A stretch of 64,000 nucleotides of DNA from Acidimicrobiaceae bacterium. Lineage in GTDB: Bacteria > Actinomycetota > Acidimicrobiia > Acidimicrobiales > Ilumatobacteraceae. A program made the translations under genes and the position numbers. Positions 51,728 through 59,776 of this stretch are shown piece by piece; position 1 is the stretch's first letter; every line of letters starts with the position of its first letter. A model generated the notes under the pieces. It had not been told where the DNA came from. It saw only the letters and a program-made list of their open reading frames with translations, and did no database searches. Where the stretch lies: contig JACJWF010000009.1 of assembly GCA_020637295.1 (NCBI GenBank), positions 105,894 to 169,893 on the forward strand, written 5' to 3'.

Positions 51728-53905
51728 TCAGAGGAGCCCGAGGTCGCGGGCGACCTGCACGGCGGCGCGCCGATCGCCGACACCGAGCTTGCGGAACACG
51801 GCGCGGCAGTGGGTCTTGACCGTGTTGAGCGAGACGTACAACGCCGCGGCGATCTCCCGCTGTGACAGGGGCGTCGGGAGGTAGTGGAGGACGGCGACCT
51901 CCCGCTCCGTCAGCGGCTCCACGAGGTCGCCGCCGGACGGCCCGCCAGGGCGCACCTGCGCGGCGACACGGGCGACGTACGGCCCGGCGATGCCTGGGTC
52001 CGTGCACCGGCCGACCACGGTGCGAGCCTCGTCGAGCAGCCGTGCGGCCTCGTCCGCGTCGGCAGAGGCCACCACCTGGGCGGCGGCAGCAAGGGAGTAC
52101 GCCAGCACCACGGCTCCGGCACCGCGGCGGGCCAGGGCCACGCCTCGCCGCGCCGCGGCGGCCGCCGCCTCCGGCTGGCCAGTGACCCTCCCGAGCACGA
52201 CATGGGCAGGCCCGAGTTGGGTCATCTCGTCGTAGCCTGCGGCGGCGGCGGCGTCGATGGCCGCGACGGCCAGGCTGCGGGCTTCCGCCGCCCGGCCCTC
52301 CTCCAGCGCCACCAGCGCCTCGTAACCACCGGTGGCCACGGCGACGAACGTGTGGCCCTCGTCCGCAGCCTGCCGCCGGGCGGTGGCGGCCAGCCGGCGG
52401 GCGTCGGCGAACCGGCCTCCGAGCGCAGCCGCCAGGGCCAGCGACATCACCTGGGTGGACTCGGTGGGTTCGTGTGCCGCATCAGCGATCCGCAAGGCCT
52501 CGCCGATGTCGCCCTCGATGACGCCGAGCATGATCTGCAGCGCGTCCAGCATCCCGAGCACCACCGGGTCGGCGGAGCCCAGGCCGGCCGCGGTGCCGAT
52601 GGCCCGCCGTGCCTCGTCGAAGCGGCCGCGGAGCAGGCCGATCCACGCGGTGACGATGAGGCACCCGGGATGCGTGTCCGCCACGGGCCCCAGGCGGCGG
52701 ACCTGGGAGCGGACGGTGCGCAGTTCGCCGCTGTTCAGCAGGCGGGTGCCGTGCTGCCAGATCAGGTCGGCGGCGTCCTCCAGCGCACCGCCGGCCAGCA
52801 GGTGCTCCACGGCGTCGTGGGCGTCGCCGTGCGCGGCATGCCAGTGACCGGCGCGGGAATGCAGGTCGGGAAGCTCCGCGGGGATGCGCGCCGCGGCCCG
52901 CCTGCGCAGCAGGTCGGCCAGCAGGTGGTGGAAGCGGAACCAGGTGCCCTGACGGTCCACCGCGACGAGCAGTTGGTTGGACGACGCGGTCCGGCGCAGC
53001 CACTCGGCGCCGCCGGTGGTGCCGAGGACGGCGTCCACCAGCGGGCCGCACATCCGTGTGAGCACCGAGGTGCGCAGCAGGTGCAGATCTGCGTCGGCCG
53101 TCAGGTGGGACAGGAACTCGTCGGTGAGGTACTCCTCCACCAGGCGATCGGTGCCCTGGAAGGTGCGCACGAACTCGTCGGCGTCCGTGCCGCTTGCCAG
53201 GGAGATGCCGGCCAGCACCAGGCCCGCCGCCCACCCTTCCGTGCGCTCGCAGAGCGCGGCGATGTGCGCTGCGTCCAGCGCCGCAGCTCCAGGGCCCAGC
53301 AACGCCACAGCGTCCGCCGGGTCCACACGCAGGTCGGCAGCCCGCAGTTCCGCGAGCTGCCCGCGGACGCGCCGCCGGGCGAGGTGCAGGGGTGGGTCCG
53401 CCCGGGTGACCAGCACCACTGTCAGGTCGGGCGGCGCCAGCTCCACCAGCCGTTCCACCGCGGCGTGGGTGCGGGCGTCGGTGATGAGGTGGTAGTCGTC
53501 GAGCACCAGCGCGGTCGGGCCGGCCTCGGCCAGCAGGTTCACCAGGCGGGCGACCAGCAGTTCTGGGTCGGCCGCCGTGGTGGGTACCAGCGGTTGCACG
53601 GCCAGCTCGATGTGCGGGTGCACGGAGCCGACCGCTGCCGTCAGGTAGCGCCAGAAGCGCACCGGGTCGTCGTCGGCGGCGTCGATCTGCAGCCAGGCGC
53701 ACGCCCGACCGTCGCCATGAAGTGCCGCGGCAACCAGTGTGGACTTGCCGGCGCCGGCAGGTGCACTGACCAGCACCAGGCGGATCGCCGGGTCGTCGAC
53801 GGCGGCGAGCAGCCGAGCGTGCAGCGCCGCCCGCCGGCGGATGGACGTGGGGACCGGTGGGGTCAGCTTGGTCGCGACGAGGTCGGGCGCCGCGGTGTCC
53901 TGCAT
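51728..53905 (-). CDS. LuxR-family regulator of the MalT (LAL) type
   Basis: 725 residues. NTPase core: Walker A VSAPAGAGKSTLVAAAL at about 46-62 and Walker B LVLDDYHLI at about 133-141. Helical repeats (TPR-like) fill the middle, and the C-terminal LuxR HTH reads LTEREVAVLHYLPTPLSQREIAAALYVSLNTVKTHCRAVFRKLGV. MalT-type regulators sense a ligand and ATP and activate transcription as oligomers. Shorter than MalT (about 900). ATG 53905 is set by TAGGGT seven bases upstream. Divergent from the membrane gene at 54014 across two inverted repeats that are candidate operators. Confidence 0.88.
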   Translation of the reverse strand: MQDTAAPDLVATKLTPPVPTSIRRRAALHARLLAAVDDPAIRLVLVSAPAGAGKSTLVAAALHGDGRACAWLQIDAADDDPVRFWRYLTAAVGSVHPHIELAVQPLVPTTAADPELLVARLVNLLAEAGPTALVLDDYHLITDARTHAAVERLVELAPPDLTVVLVTRADPPLHLARRRVRGQLAELRAADLRVDPADAVALLGPGAAALDAAHIAALCERTEGWAAGLVLAGISLASGTDADEFVRTFQGTDRLVEEYLTDEFLSHLTADADLHLLRTSVLTRMCGPLVDAVLGTTGGAEWLRRTASSNQLLVAVDRQGTWFRFHHLLADLLRRRAAARIPAELPDLHSRAGHWHAAHGDAHDAVEHLLAGGALEDAADLIWQHGTRLLNSGELRTVRSQVRRLGPVADTHPGCLIVTAWIGLLRGRFDEARRAIGTAAGLGSADPVVLGMLDALQIMLGVIEGDIGEALRIADAAHEPTESTQVMSLALAAALGGRFADARRLAATARRQAADEGHTFVAVATGGYEALVALEEGRAAEARSLAVAAIDAAAAAGYDEMTQLGPAHVVLGRVTGQPEAAAAAARRGVALARRGAGAVVLAYSLAAAAQVVASADADEAARLLDEARTVVGRCTDPGIAGPYVARVAAQVRPGGPSGGDLVEPLTEREVAVLHYLPTPLSQREIAAALYVSLNTVKTHCRAVFRKLGVGDRRAAVQVARDLGLL

Positions 53906-53912
53906 CCGGTCG

Positions 53913-53918
53913 ACCCTA
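53913..53918 (-). promoter_or_regulatory. Leaderless -10 box of MalT-like regulator
   Basis: TAGGGT on the minus strand, seven bases before ATG 53905. Confidence 0.5.
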
Positions 53919-53930
53919 CCCCGCACCCGA

Positions 53931-53948
53931 ATCTCACCCGGGTGAGAT
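53931..53948. promoter_or_regulatory. Perfect 18-base palindrome, candidate operator
   Basis: ATCTCACCCGGGTGAGAT is its own reverse complement. It lies 13 bases upstream of the regulator's -10 box in the 108-base divergent control region. Confidence 0.6.
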
Positions 53949-53955
53949 CGATGAC

Positions 53956-53975
53956 GGGGTGATGCGCCTCACCCC
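53956..53975. promoter_or_regulatory. Second inverted repeat with same half-sites
   Basis: GGGGTGA (53956-53962) and TCACCCC (53969-53975) around a six-base centre. The GGGTGA/TCACCC half-sites are the same as in the neighbouring palindrome but everted. Confidence 0.5.
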
Positions 53976-54013
53976 TCGTCGTTGCGATGGTGGCGGCGTC
54001 GAAAGGAGACATC

Positions 54014-54745
54014 GTGTCCACACTCACTTCCACCACCACCACCACCACCACCACCTCCACCGCCCCGCCGGCAGATGCGGCCGGTTCGACCCGGCCCGCC
54101 GGCCGCGCCGGGCGCGCCGGTGGCGTCGCTGCCCTCGTCGCCGCCGCCACGTTCCTGCTGGGGATCGCCCTCGCCGTCACCACCTTGGCCGACTTCACCG
54201 CCGGCCTCGACCCTGCTGACGCCGTGGCATTTGTGACCGGCCACCAGACGACCTTGTTCGTCTGGTACCTCGTGATCTTCCTCCTGTTCGGTGCGGCGCT
54301 GATCCCGCTGGTCCGGGCGTTGCACGGCAGGTTGCGGGAGCGCTCGCCCGGCCTCGCCGACAGCGCAGCGGTGTGCGGGTACATCTGGGCCGGCCTGATG
54401 TTCGCCACCGGGATGATCTCCAACATCGGCATCCAGGCCGTGGTGGATGCCGGCGACCACGGCGCCGATCACGCGGCCACGGTGTGGGCCGGCTTGGACG
54501 CCGTCACCAACGGCCTCGGCGGTGGCAACGAACTGGTCGGTGGCCTCTGGATCCTGCTGGTGAGCGTGGCTGCCGTCCGCGCTGCGGCGCTGCCGCGGGC
54601 GCTGTGCATCACGGGCATCCTCACTGCCACCGCCGGCCTGGTGACCGTGATCCCCGGCCTCACCGATGTCGGGATGGGTTTCGGCCTCGGTTCGGTCGTG
54701 TGGTTCGTGTGGGTCGGCTCGGTGCTGCTCCGGCGGCCGCGGTGA
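54014..54745 (+). CDS. Multi-pass membrane protein with poly-Thr leader
   Basis: 243 residues. Begins STLTSTTTTTTTTSTAPP, a Thr/Ser-rich hydrophilic head, followed by about six hydrophobic segments (LVAAATFLLGIALAVTTL, LFVWYLVIFLLFGAALIPLV, YIWAGLMFATGMI, LVGGLWILLVSVAAVRAA, GILTATAGLVTVIPGL, SVVWFVWVGSVLL). No family recognised; reminiscent of DUF4386-like proteins. GTG 54014 has GGAG upstream. Probably controlled by the divergent MalT-like regulator. Its 3' end overlaps the convergent thioredoxin-CcdA gene by 86 bases. Confidence 0.75.
   Translation: MSTLTSTTTTTTTTSTAPPADAAGSTRPAGRAGRAGGVAALVAAATFLLGIALAVTTLADFTAGLDPADAVAFVTGHQTTLFVWYLVIFLLFGAALIPLVRALHGRLRERSPGLADSAAVCGYIWAGLMFATGMISNIGIQAVVDAGDHGADHAATVWAGLDAVTNGLGGGNELVGGLWILLVSVAAVRAAALPRALCITGILTATAGLVTVIPGLTDVGMGFGLGSVVWFVWVGSVLLRRPR
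54031..54054 (+). repeat. CAC trinucleotide microsatellite, eight units
   Basis: Eight CAC units read as consecutive ACC (Thr) codons in the head of the membrane protein gene. In-frame repeats like this change the poly-Thr length by slippage without frameshift. Confidence 0.7.
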
Positions 54746-56057
54746 CGGGCACAGGGCGCGGAGGGTGACGGCGGAGCACGGCCGCCTGCACCGCGAGGCC
54801 GGCGGCGACGAGCGCGAGGGCGAGGCCGAAGACGGCCAACGTACCGCCCACGCTCTCCATCGTCGCCGGCCTCACCAGCATCACGACGGCCAAGGTCACC
54901 ATCACCATGCCGCTGGCCAGCTTCAGCGCCCGGCCGTGGCGTTCCTGCACCTTCAGTGCCCTCATCGTCGCCAGCACCGTGACGAACAGGATCAACTCGT
55001 CGATGAGGAAGACCAGGAGGTAGACGGCGAAGAGGGCGGCGGCGCCCGCAGCCCCCACGCCGTGCTCGGTGAGGAGGTTGGTCCAGAGGATCGGCAGGCC
55101 CAGCGTGCACGGGGTCTCCAGCAGCGACACGCCCACGGCCAGCGCGGCCGTGGCGCCGAGCAGTGCGGGCAGGGAGCGGTCGGGCGATGCCAGGCCACGC
55201 ATCCGCTGGTAGATGCCGGGCTTGGAAGCGTTGGGGATCCCCAGCTTCGGCCCGGCCTGCACGCCGAACGCCTCCTTCAACTGGAGGATGCCGAGGCCCC
55301 CTGCCACCACTGCGACGCCCACTTCGATCCACGTGAGGTAGCCCACGTACGACAGCGCGCTGTACGCGCCGGCGATGTACAGCCCGTACATGGCCGAGGT
55401 CACCAGCAGGAATGTGCTGCCGACGGCGGCCAGGCGCCGCCGCGACCCACTGTGCAGCACCAGGGCGAGGAGGATGGAGAGGACCCACAGCGAGCACGGG
55501 TTGACGCCGTCGACAAAGCCGATGACGAGCGTGCTGAGCAGCAGCGATCGATCACCGAGGTCCACCTCGCCGAGCAGGGGGACGTCCACCACGTAGCGGC
55601 TGGCGGGCTCCACGGTGCGCCCCTCGAACGCCCCTTCCACCACCGCCCGGATGTCGGTGGCCACGGCGTCGCTGTAGCCGACCCACACCAGGTCGCCGAC
55701 GAACGTGGTGGGCACGGAGCGGGCTTCCATCCCCACCGCAGCGGCCGTCTCCACGAACAGTTGGCGGTTGGCGTCGTCGTACCAGACCTCGTAGGCGCGG
55801 ATCACCAGGTCGGGAAAGTCCGCCTGGAGGTCGGCGAGGAAACGCTTCTCGGCCGCGCAGTGCGGGCACCCGTCGCCCCAGAACAGCACGAGTTCCACGG
55901 GGGCGTCGTCGGCCGGTTCCTCCGGCGTGGCGTGGGCGGCCGGCAGCGGCCAGGCGGCCAGCGCCAGCAACAGGAGGGCGACGACCGTGGCAGACCGTCG
56001 CCCGAACCGCACCATGTCCGCTGCCGACCCGCAACGCTTGCCGCCGGGAGACGGCAT
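54660..56057 (-). CDS. Thioredoxin-like/CcdA-type membrane fusion protein
   Basis: About 465 residues. A signal-anchor (VVALLLLALAAWPLPAAHA) is followed by a thioredoxin-like domain outside the membrane, LVLFWGDGCPHCAAEKRFLADL, with the redox motif CPHC. A CcdA/DsbD-type transmembrane region follows (VDGVNPCSLWVLSILLALV and LLETPCTLGLPILW each carrying one of the paired membrane cysteines). The architecture moves reducing power across the membrane, as in DsbD, for disulfide isomerisation or cytochrome c maturation. Start ATG 56057 has GAGGAG upstream; ATG 56015 is an alternative. Its C-terminal tail overlaps the membrane gene. Confidence 0.82.
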   Translation of the reverse strand: MPSPGGKRCGSAADMVRFGRRSATVVALLLLALAAWPLPAAHATPEEPADDAPVELVLFWGDGCPHCAAEKRFLADLQADFPDLVIRAYEVWYDDANRQLFVETAAAVGMEARSVPTTFVGDLVWVGYSDAVATDIRAVVEGAFEGRTVEPASRYVVDVPLLGEVDLGDRSLLLSTLVIGFVDGVNPCSLWVLSILLALVLHSGSRRRLAAVGSTFLLVTSAMYGLYIAGAYSALSYVGYLTWIEVGVAVVAGGLGILQLKEAFGVQAGPKLGIPNASKPGIYQRMRGLASPDRSLPALLGATAALAVGVSLLETPCTLGLPILWTNLLTEHGVGAAGAAALFAVYLLVFLIDELILFVTVLATMRALKVQERHGRALKLASGMVMVTLAVVMLVRPATMESVGGTLAVFGLALALVAAGLAVQAAVLRRHPPRPVPVTAAAGAAPSRPTRTTRPNRGRNPSRHR

Positions 56058-56207
56058 GGCGGGCCGCTCCTCGGTGTTCACCGTACGGGTTCGCCCCACG
56101 GCTGCACAGGGCACAACGACCCGCGCGGAGCGTGGCCAGCGGCACGGGCGAATCCGGTGAGGTACCGTTCCTGCCGTCCGGTGGTCCGGCGTGTGGGAGG
56201 CGGCGAC

Positions 56208-56753
56208 ATGGCGTTCAAGCGGGAGTTGGTCGAGGCGTGGGTGGCGTCCCAGGCGCCCGGCGAGCGGCTGCTCGGGTCGATTGCCGCCGGCACCTGGACA
56301 CCCATGCAGGTCACCGCCACTTACGGCGGCAGCGGTTGGACCAGCGGGATGCGCGCCGACGACGTCCAGTTCAAGGGCGACGACGTGATGAGCCGGCGGA
56401 TCGCCGAGTTCGGTGCCGACCCGTCGAAGTCCGTCGCTCCCTTCGCGTCCACGACGTTCTACGTCCTCACCGATCGTCGCCTGCTGCTGGGCAGCCGTTC
56501 GTCGGTGCGCAATCGCCCCAAGGACCTGCTGCACGCCGCTCCGGCGGACCTTGTGGCCGTGTACTGGTTCGATATCAGGGAGACGGGTGGCAACGTCTTC
56601 CGCCACCTGCTGGTGGACTTCGGCGACGGCTTCTGGCGGCGCGACCGCACCGGGCTGGCGGTGCTGGGGAAGCGGCTGGCGACCACGGACGACGCCGATG
56701 CGTTCTTCGCCGCGCTGGGCCCGCGGGCGCGGGAGATCCCCGCGGCGCTCTGA
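56208..56753 (+). CDS. Hypothetical protein, possible PH-like domain
   Basis: 181 residues, soluble. STTFYVLTDRRLLLGSRSS and the alternating strands that follow (AVYWFDIRETGG, HLLVDFGDGFWRRD) recall bacterial PH-like domains, but no family is certain. ATG 56208 has an excellent ribosome-binding site (GGGAGG, seven bases upstream). The divergent neighbour is the thioredoxin-CcdA gene with a 150-base gap, and the NuoF-like gene converges with a three-base gap. Function unknown. Confidence 0.65.
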   Translation: MAFKRELVEAWVASQAPGERLLGSIAAGTWTPMQVTATYGGSGWTSGMRADDVQFKGDDVMSRRIAEFGADPSKSVAPFASTTFYVLTDRRLLLGSRSSVRNRPKDLLHAAPADLVAVYWFDIRETGGNVFRHLLVDFGDGFWRRDRTGLAVLGKRLATTDDADAFFAALGPRAREIPAAL

Positions 56754-56756
56754 AGG

Positions 56757-58217
56757 TCAGGCGGTTGCTGCCGGCGGATTGGCCGGCCCGGTTTGCAGGC
56801 CCGACCATGCCGGCTCCGCCGTCACGATCGACTGGTCCACCCGCTCGCCCTCGTCGTCGATGTAGGCGGTGGCGGCGATCACGGTGGGCTCGGTGGCGGC
56901 CCGCTCGTGGCGCAGGTGCTGGTCCATCGCCTCGGGGAACGCATCGAGGATGCTGCCGACGACCGTCTCGTGCTGGCGGCCCAGCCCGCACCGCGCCCCT
57001 TCGGCCACGGTGCCCAGGCGGACCGAGACCGTGGTGACGTCGGTGGCCGTGCCCCGGTTGCGACACAGCCGGTCCAGCGCGTGGGCGATCTCCAGCCCGT
57101 CCAGCTTGCAGGGGGTGCACTGCCCGCAGGACTCCACGGCGAGGAAGCGGCTGACGCCGGCGGCCAGGGCCAGCGGGTCCATCTCCTCGCTGACGAACCG
57201 GAAGCTCACAGAGCCGAGACCACTGCCCGCGTCGCGCATCGCCTCGTAGGAGATCGGGGTGGAGAGGTCGGTGAGGAACGTGTTGGACACCCCACCGAGC
57301 ACACCCACCAGCCGGGTGCCTCGCACAGGGCCGCCGGCCAGGGCGACCAGCTCCTCCAGCGGAAGGCCGAGGGGGATTTCGCAAACGCCCGGATGGTGGA
57401 CGTCACCCGTGACGGTGGCCAGCACCGTGCCGGGCGAGTCGGCCGTGCCGATCTGGCGGAACCACTGCGGCCCGAGGGCGATGATGCCCGGCACGTTCGC
57501 CAGCGTCTCGACATTGTTGGCCAGCGTCGGCGGTGCTTCGTGCCCGGCCCCGGTGCCGGCCATCACCACGTCCGCCGCGCCCTCGAAGGAGTCGTGGCCG
57601 GAGGCCGGCGCGACCTGATCCGTCACCACCTCGACGCTGCCATGGCGGTAGGGCGGCGCCACTCGCGGCATCGGTTGCCGGCCGTCCAGCACCTCGAGCA
57701 TCGCAGTCTCCTCGCCGAAGAGGTAGCGGTCGGGGCCCTCGACGACCGCGATCGACACGGTTCCGTCGGGATCGTCGAGCCACCCGGCCGCGCGGATCTC
57801 GTCGATGGCGCTGTGCAGGCGGCGGATCGTGTCCGTGAACGAGGCCTTCGTGGCGATGGTGATGTCGTTCGCCCGCACCGCCCGGGCGGCGATCAGCGCG
57901 CCTTCGAGGACGGCGTACGGGTTGAGTTGGAGGAGCGTGCGGTCCTTCACGGTGCCGGGCTCGCCCTCCGCCGCGTTCACCACCACGTTCGCGGCCAGCA
58001 GGTCGGACTCGAACTTGGCGACCGTGCGCCACTTCAGGCCGGTGGGGAAGCCGGCTCCGCCGCGGCCGCGCAGGCCGGAGGCCTCGACCACATCGATCAG
58101 CACGTCGGGCTCGACGGACCGAGCCTCCAGCAGGGCGACACCGCCGTTGTCTGCGAGGTAGTCGGCGAGCGTGGCGTAGGGAATGGGGGGCAGCAGCCGG
58201 TGGTGGTCGGTGGTCAT
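56757..58217 (-). CDS. nuoF: NuoF-like NADH-binding subunit, orphan
   Basis: 486 residues. NADH-binding GLRGRGGAGFPTGLKW at about 50-65, FMN-binding NAAEGEPGTVKDR (the usual Asp after NA is Ala), a SLBB-like region and 4Fe-4S ligands CGQCTPC plus the distant Cys in ARCGLG. In complex I and related hydrogenases or formate dehydrogenases this subunit oxidises NADH. Here no NuoE, NuoG or other complex I gene is nearby. The C-terminal 50 residues are an extension not seen in NuoF. MarR lies 55 bases upstream in the same direction, so it probably regulates this gene. SD AGAAGG sits before ATG 58217. Confidence 0.8.
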   Translation of the reverse strand: MTTDHHRLLPPIPYATLADYLADNGGVALLEARSVEPDVLIDVVEASGLRGRGGAGFPTGLKWRTVAKFESDLLAANVVVNAAEGEPGTVKDRTLLQLNPYAVLEGALIAARAVRANDITIATKASFTDTIRRLHSAIDEIRAAGWLDDPDGTVSIAVVEGPDRYLFGEETAMLEVLDGRQPMPRVAPPYRHGSVEVVTDQVAPASGHDSFEGAADVVMAGTGAGHEAPPTLANNVETLANVPGIIALGPQWFRQIGTADSPGTVLATVTGDVHHPGVCEIPLGLPLEELVALAGGPVRGTRLVGVLGGVSNTFLTDLSTPISYEAMRDAGSGLGSVSFRFVSEEMDPLALAAGVSRFLAVESCGQCTPCKLDGLEIAHALDRLCRNRGTATDVTTVSVRLGTVAEGARCGLGRQHETVVGSILDAFPEAMDQHLRHERAATEPTVIAATAYIDDEGERVDQSIVTAEPAWSGLQTGPANPPAATA

Positions 58218-58272
58218 GTGAGTGCCTTCTTTCAGGGAGGAATGCCCGCCTCCGAGGTGTGTGACGCGACGC

Positions 58273-58761
58273 TCATGACCAGCCCAGCTGCCAGGCGTCG
58301 TCGGGGAGTTCGCCGGCTGCGTCCGCGAAGCGGCCGAGGGCGCGGATGATCTCGGCTCTCGCCGTGGCGTCGAGCCCGGCGACCAGGCGGTCGATCTCGG
58401 CATGGCGCATCCGGGTGACCTGAGCGATGATCGCCTCGCCGGCCGGCGCCAGCGTCAGCACGACCTCCCGGCGGTCGCCCGGCGGGTTGGAGCGACGGAT
58501 GAGACGCTTGTGCACCAGGCGGTCGCACAGGCGGGTCGCCGTGGAGGGGTGGATGCCCACCGCATCGGCCAGGGCGCCCACGTTGCTGGGGCCTCGTTCG
58601 GCCAGCCAGACGAGCGCCCGGTACTGGGGGAGGGTGAGCTCGCCCTCGATGGCAGCGAGCGACCTGGCGGCGATGCCCACCAGCGCTCTGGAGGCGACGA
58701 CGAGCGCCTGCCCGACCTCGTGGGGCGTCGGCGCCGTGTTGGTCGCTCGTTTCGGGCTCAT
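58273..58761 (-). CDS. MarR-family transcriptional regulator
   Basis: 162 residues. Winged-helix core ALVWLAERGPSNVGALADAVGIHPSTATRLCDRLVHKRLIRRSNPPGDRREVVLTLAP carries the recognition helix and wing. MarR proteins bind palindromes and are released by phenolics or oxidants. It is divergent from the universal stress protein (70-base gap) and directly upstream of the NuoF-like gene; both are candidate targets. TAGAGT is seven bases before ATG 58761. Confidence 0.88.
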   Translation of the reverse strand: MSPKRATNTAPTPHEVGQALVVASRALVGIAARSLAAIEGELTLPQYRALVWLAERGPSNVGALADAVGIHPSTATRLCDRLVHKRLIRRSNPPGDRREVVLTLAPAGEAIIAQVTRMRHAEIDRLVAGLDATARAEIIRALGRFADAAGELPDDAWQLGWS

Positions 58762-58768
58762 GCGCTGC

Positions 58769-58774
58769 ACTCTA
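58769..58774 (-). promoter_or_regulatory. Leaderless -10 box of MarR gene
   Basis: TAGAGT on the minus strand, seven bases before ATG 58761. It is followed by TGCA, as is the divergent TAGGAC box at 58819-58824 that serves the stress-protein gene. Confidence 0.5.
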
Positions 58775-58831
58775 ACAACAAATGCAAGAAACCAGTAGAT
58801 GTAGCGACAAAAAGGGTGTAGGACTGCAACT

Positions 58832-59692
58832 ATGACGACTGAGAACAGAACCCACGAAACCCACCACCTCATCGACCGGATCATCGTCGGCGTCGATGGC
58901 ACCGACCCGTCGATCAGGGCTGCCGACTGGGCCGCCGATCTGGCTCACCAGCTGCGCGCGGACGTCGTGTTGATGGAGGCGCTGGTCCGCCCGTACAGCG
59001 AGATCTCCCCGCCCATCGACCGTGCGCTGCAGCGAGCGGAGCGGACGCACGTCACCGACGAGGTGGATGGCGACGGGTCGCTGGCCGATGCGGAGGTCGA
59101 GGTCGCCGAGGGAGAGCCGGGCGACACGCTTGCGTTCGCCGCGGCCGATGCCCAGTTGCTGGTGATCGGGTCCAAGGAGACCGAGGGGGTCGGGCGCCAC
59201 GGCTTCTTCTCGCTGGCCCACGCCCTCGCCCATCACACACCGTGCCCGATGTTGGTGGTGCCGCACGATGCACAGCCGCTGCACGCCACGCCCACGGTGC
59301 TGATCGGCGTGGACGGCTCGGACGGCAACCGCAACGCGTTCGAGTGGACGCTGCGCCTGGCCGAGCAGTTGGGTGCCTCCGTGACCGCAGCGTTCGTGAC
59401 CGACCCGATGTACGACACGTTCGATTCGGCAGGCTCCTACGGGCCCGAGGAAGTGGCGGCGCGCGAGGAGGTGCGCGGTGCGCCCGACGTGACGTTCACC
59501 GAAGCGGTCGGCGCCGACCCGGCGAAGACCCTCCAGGAGCTTGCCGCCGATCTACGAGCCGACATGCTGATCGTCAGCGCCCGGTCGCGTCGCTCGATCG
59601 ACGGGCTGCTGCTGGGGAAGACCCCGGACGAACTGCTGCACCACCCCACGTGCCCCACCGTCGTCGTCCCGCACGGCTTCGTCGCTGCCTGA
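58832..59692 (+). CDS. Universal stress protein, tandem domains
   Basis: 286 residues. Two UspA domains: the first about 14-145 (RIIVGVDGTDPSIRAADWAADLA, VIGSKETEGVGRHGFFSLAHALAHHTPCPMLVV), the second about 153-284 (VLIGVDGSDGNRNAFEWTLRLAEQLGA, LIVSARSRRSIDGLLLGKTPDELLHHPTCPTVVV). Tandem Usp proteins in actinobacteria bind ATP or cAMP and respond to hypoxia or nutrient stress. Promoter: TAGGAC seven bases before ATG 58832. Divergent from the MarR gene, whose product may control both. Confidence 0.88.
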   Translation: MTTENRTHETHHLIDRIIVGVDGTDPSIRAADWAADLAHQLRADVVLMEALVRPYSEISPPIDRALQRAERTHVTDEVDGDGSLADAEVEVAEGEPGDTLAFAAADAQLLVIGSKETEGVGRHGFFSLAHALAHHTPCPMLVVPHDAQPLHATPTVLIGVDGSDGNRNAFEWTLRLAEQLGASVTAAFVTDPMYDTFDSAGSYGPEEVAAREEVRGAPDVTFTEAVGADPAKTLQELAADLRADMLIVSARSRRSIDGLLLGKTPDELLHHPTCPTVVVPHGFVAA

Positions 59693-59697
59693 CGTGA

Positions 59698-59712
59698 GCC
59701 CGGCCGCCGGGC
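59698..59712. terminator. Hairpin after universal stress protein gene
   Basis: GCCCGG-CCG-CCGGGC, a 6-bp GC stem with a three-base loop, starting six bases past the stop. No T-tract follows. Confidence 0.4.
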
Positions 59713-59764
59713 GGGTAGGGCGGTCGGGTGGGTGTTCCGGTCACTCCACCCGTCGCCGGCGTCG

Positions 59765-59770
59765 TAGGGT
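59765..59770 (+). promoter_or_regulatory. Leaderless -10 box of amidohydrolase gene
   Basis: TAGGGT, six bases before ATG 59777. Confidence 0.45.
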
Positions 59771-59776
59771 CCTTGC

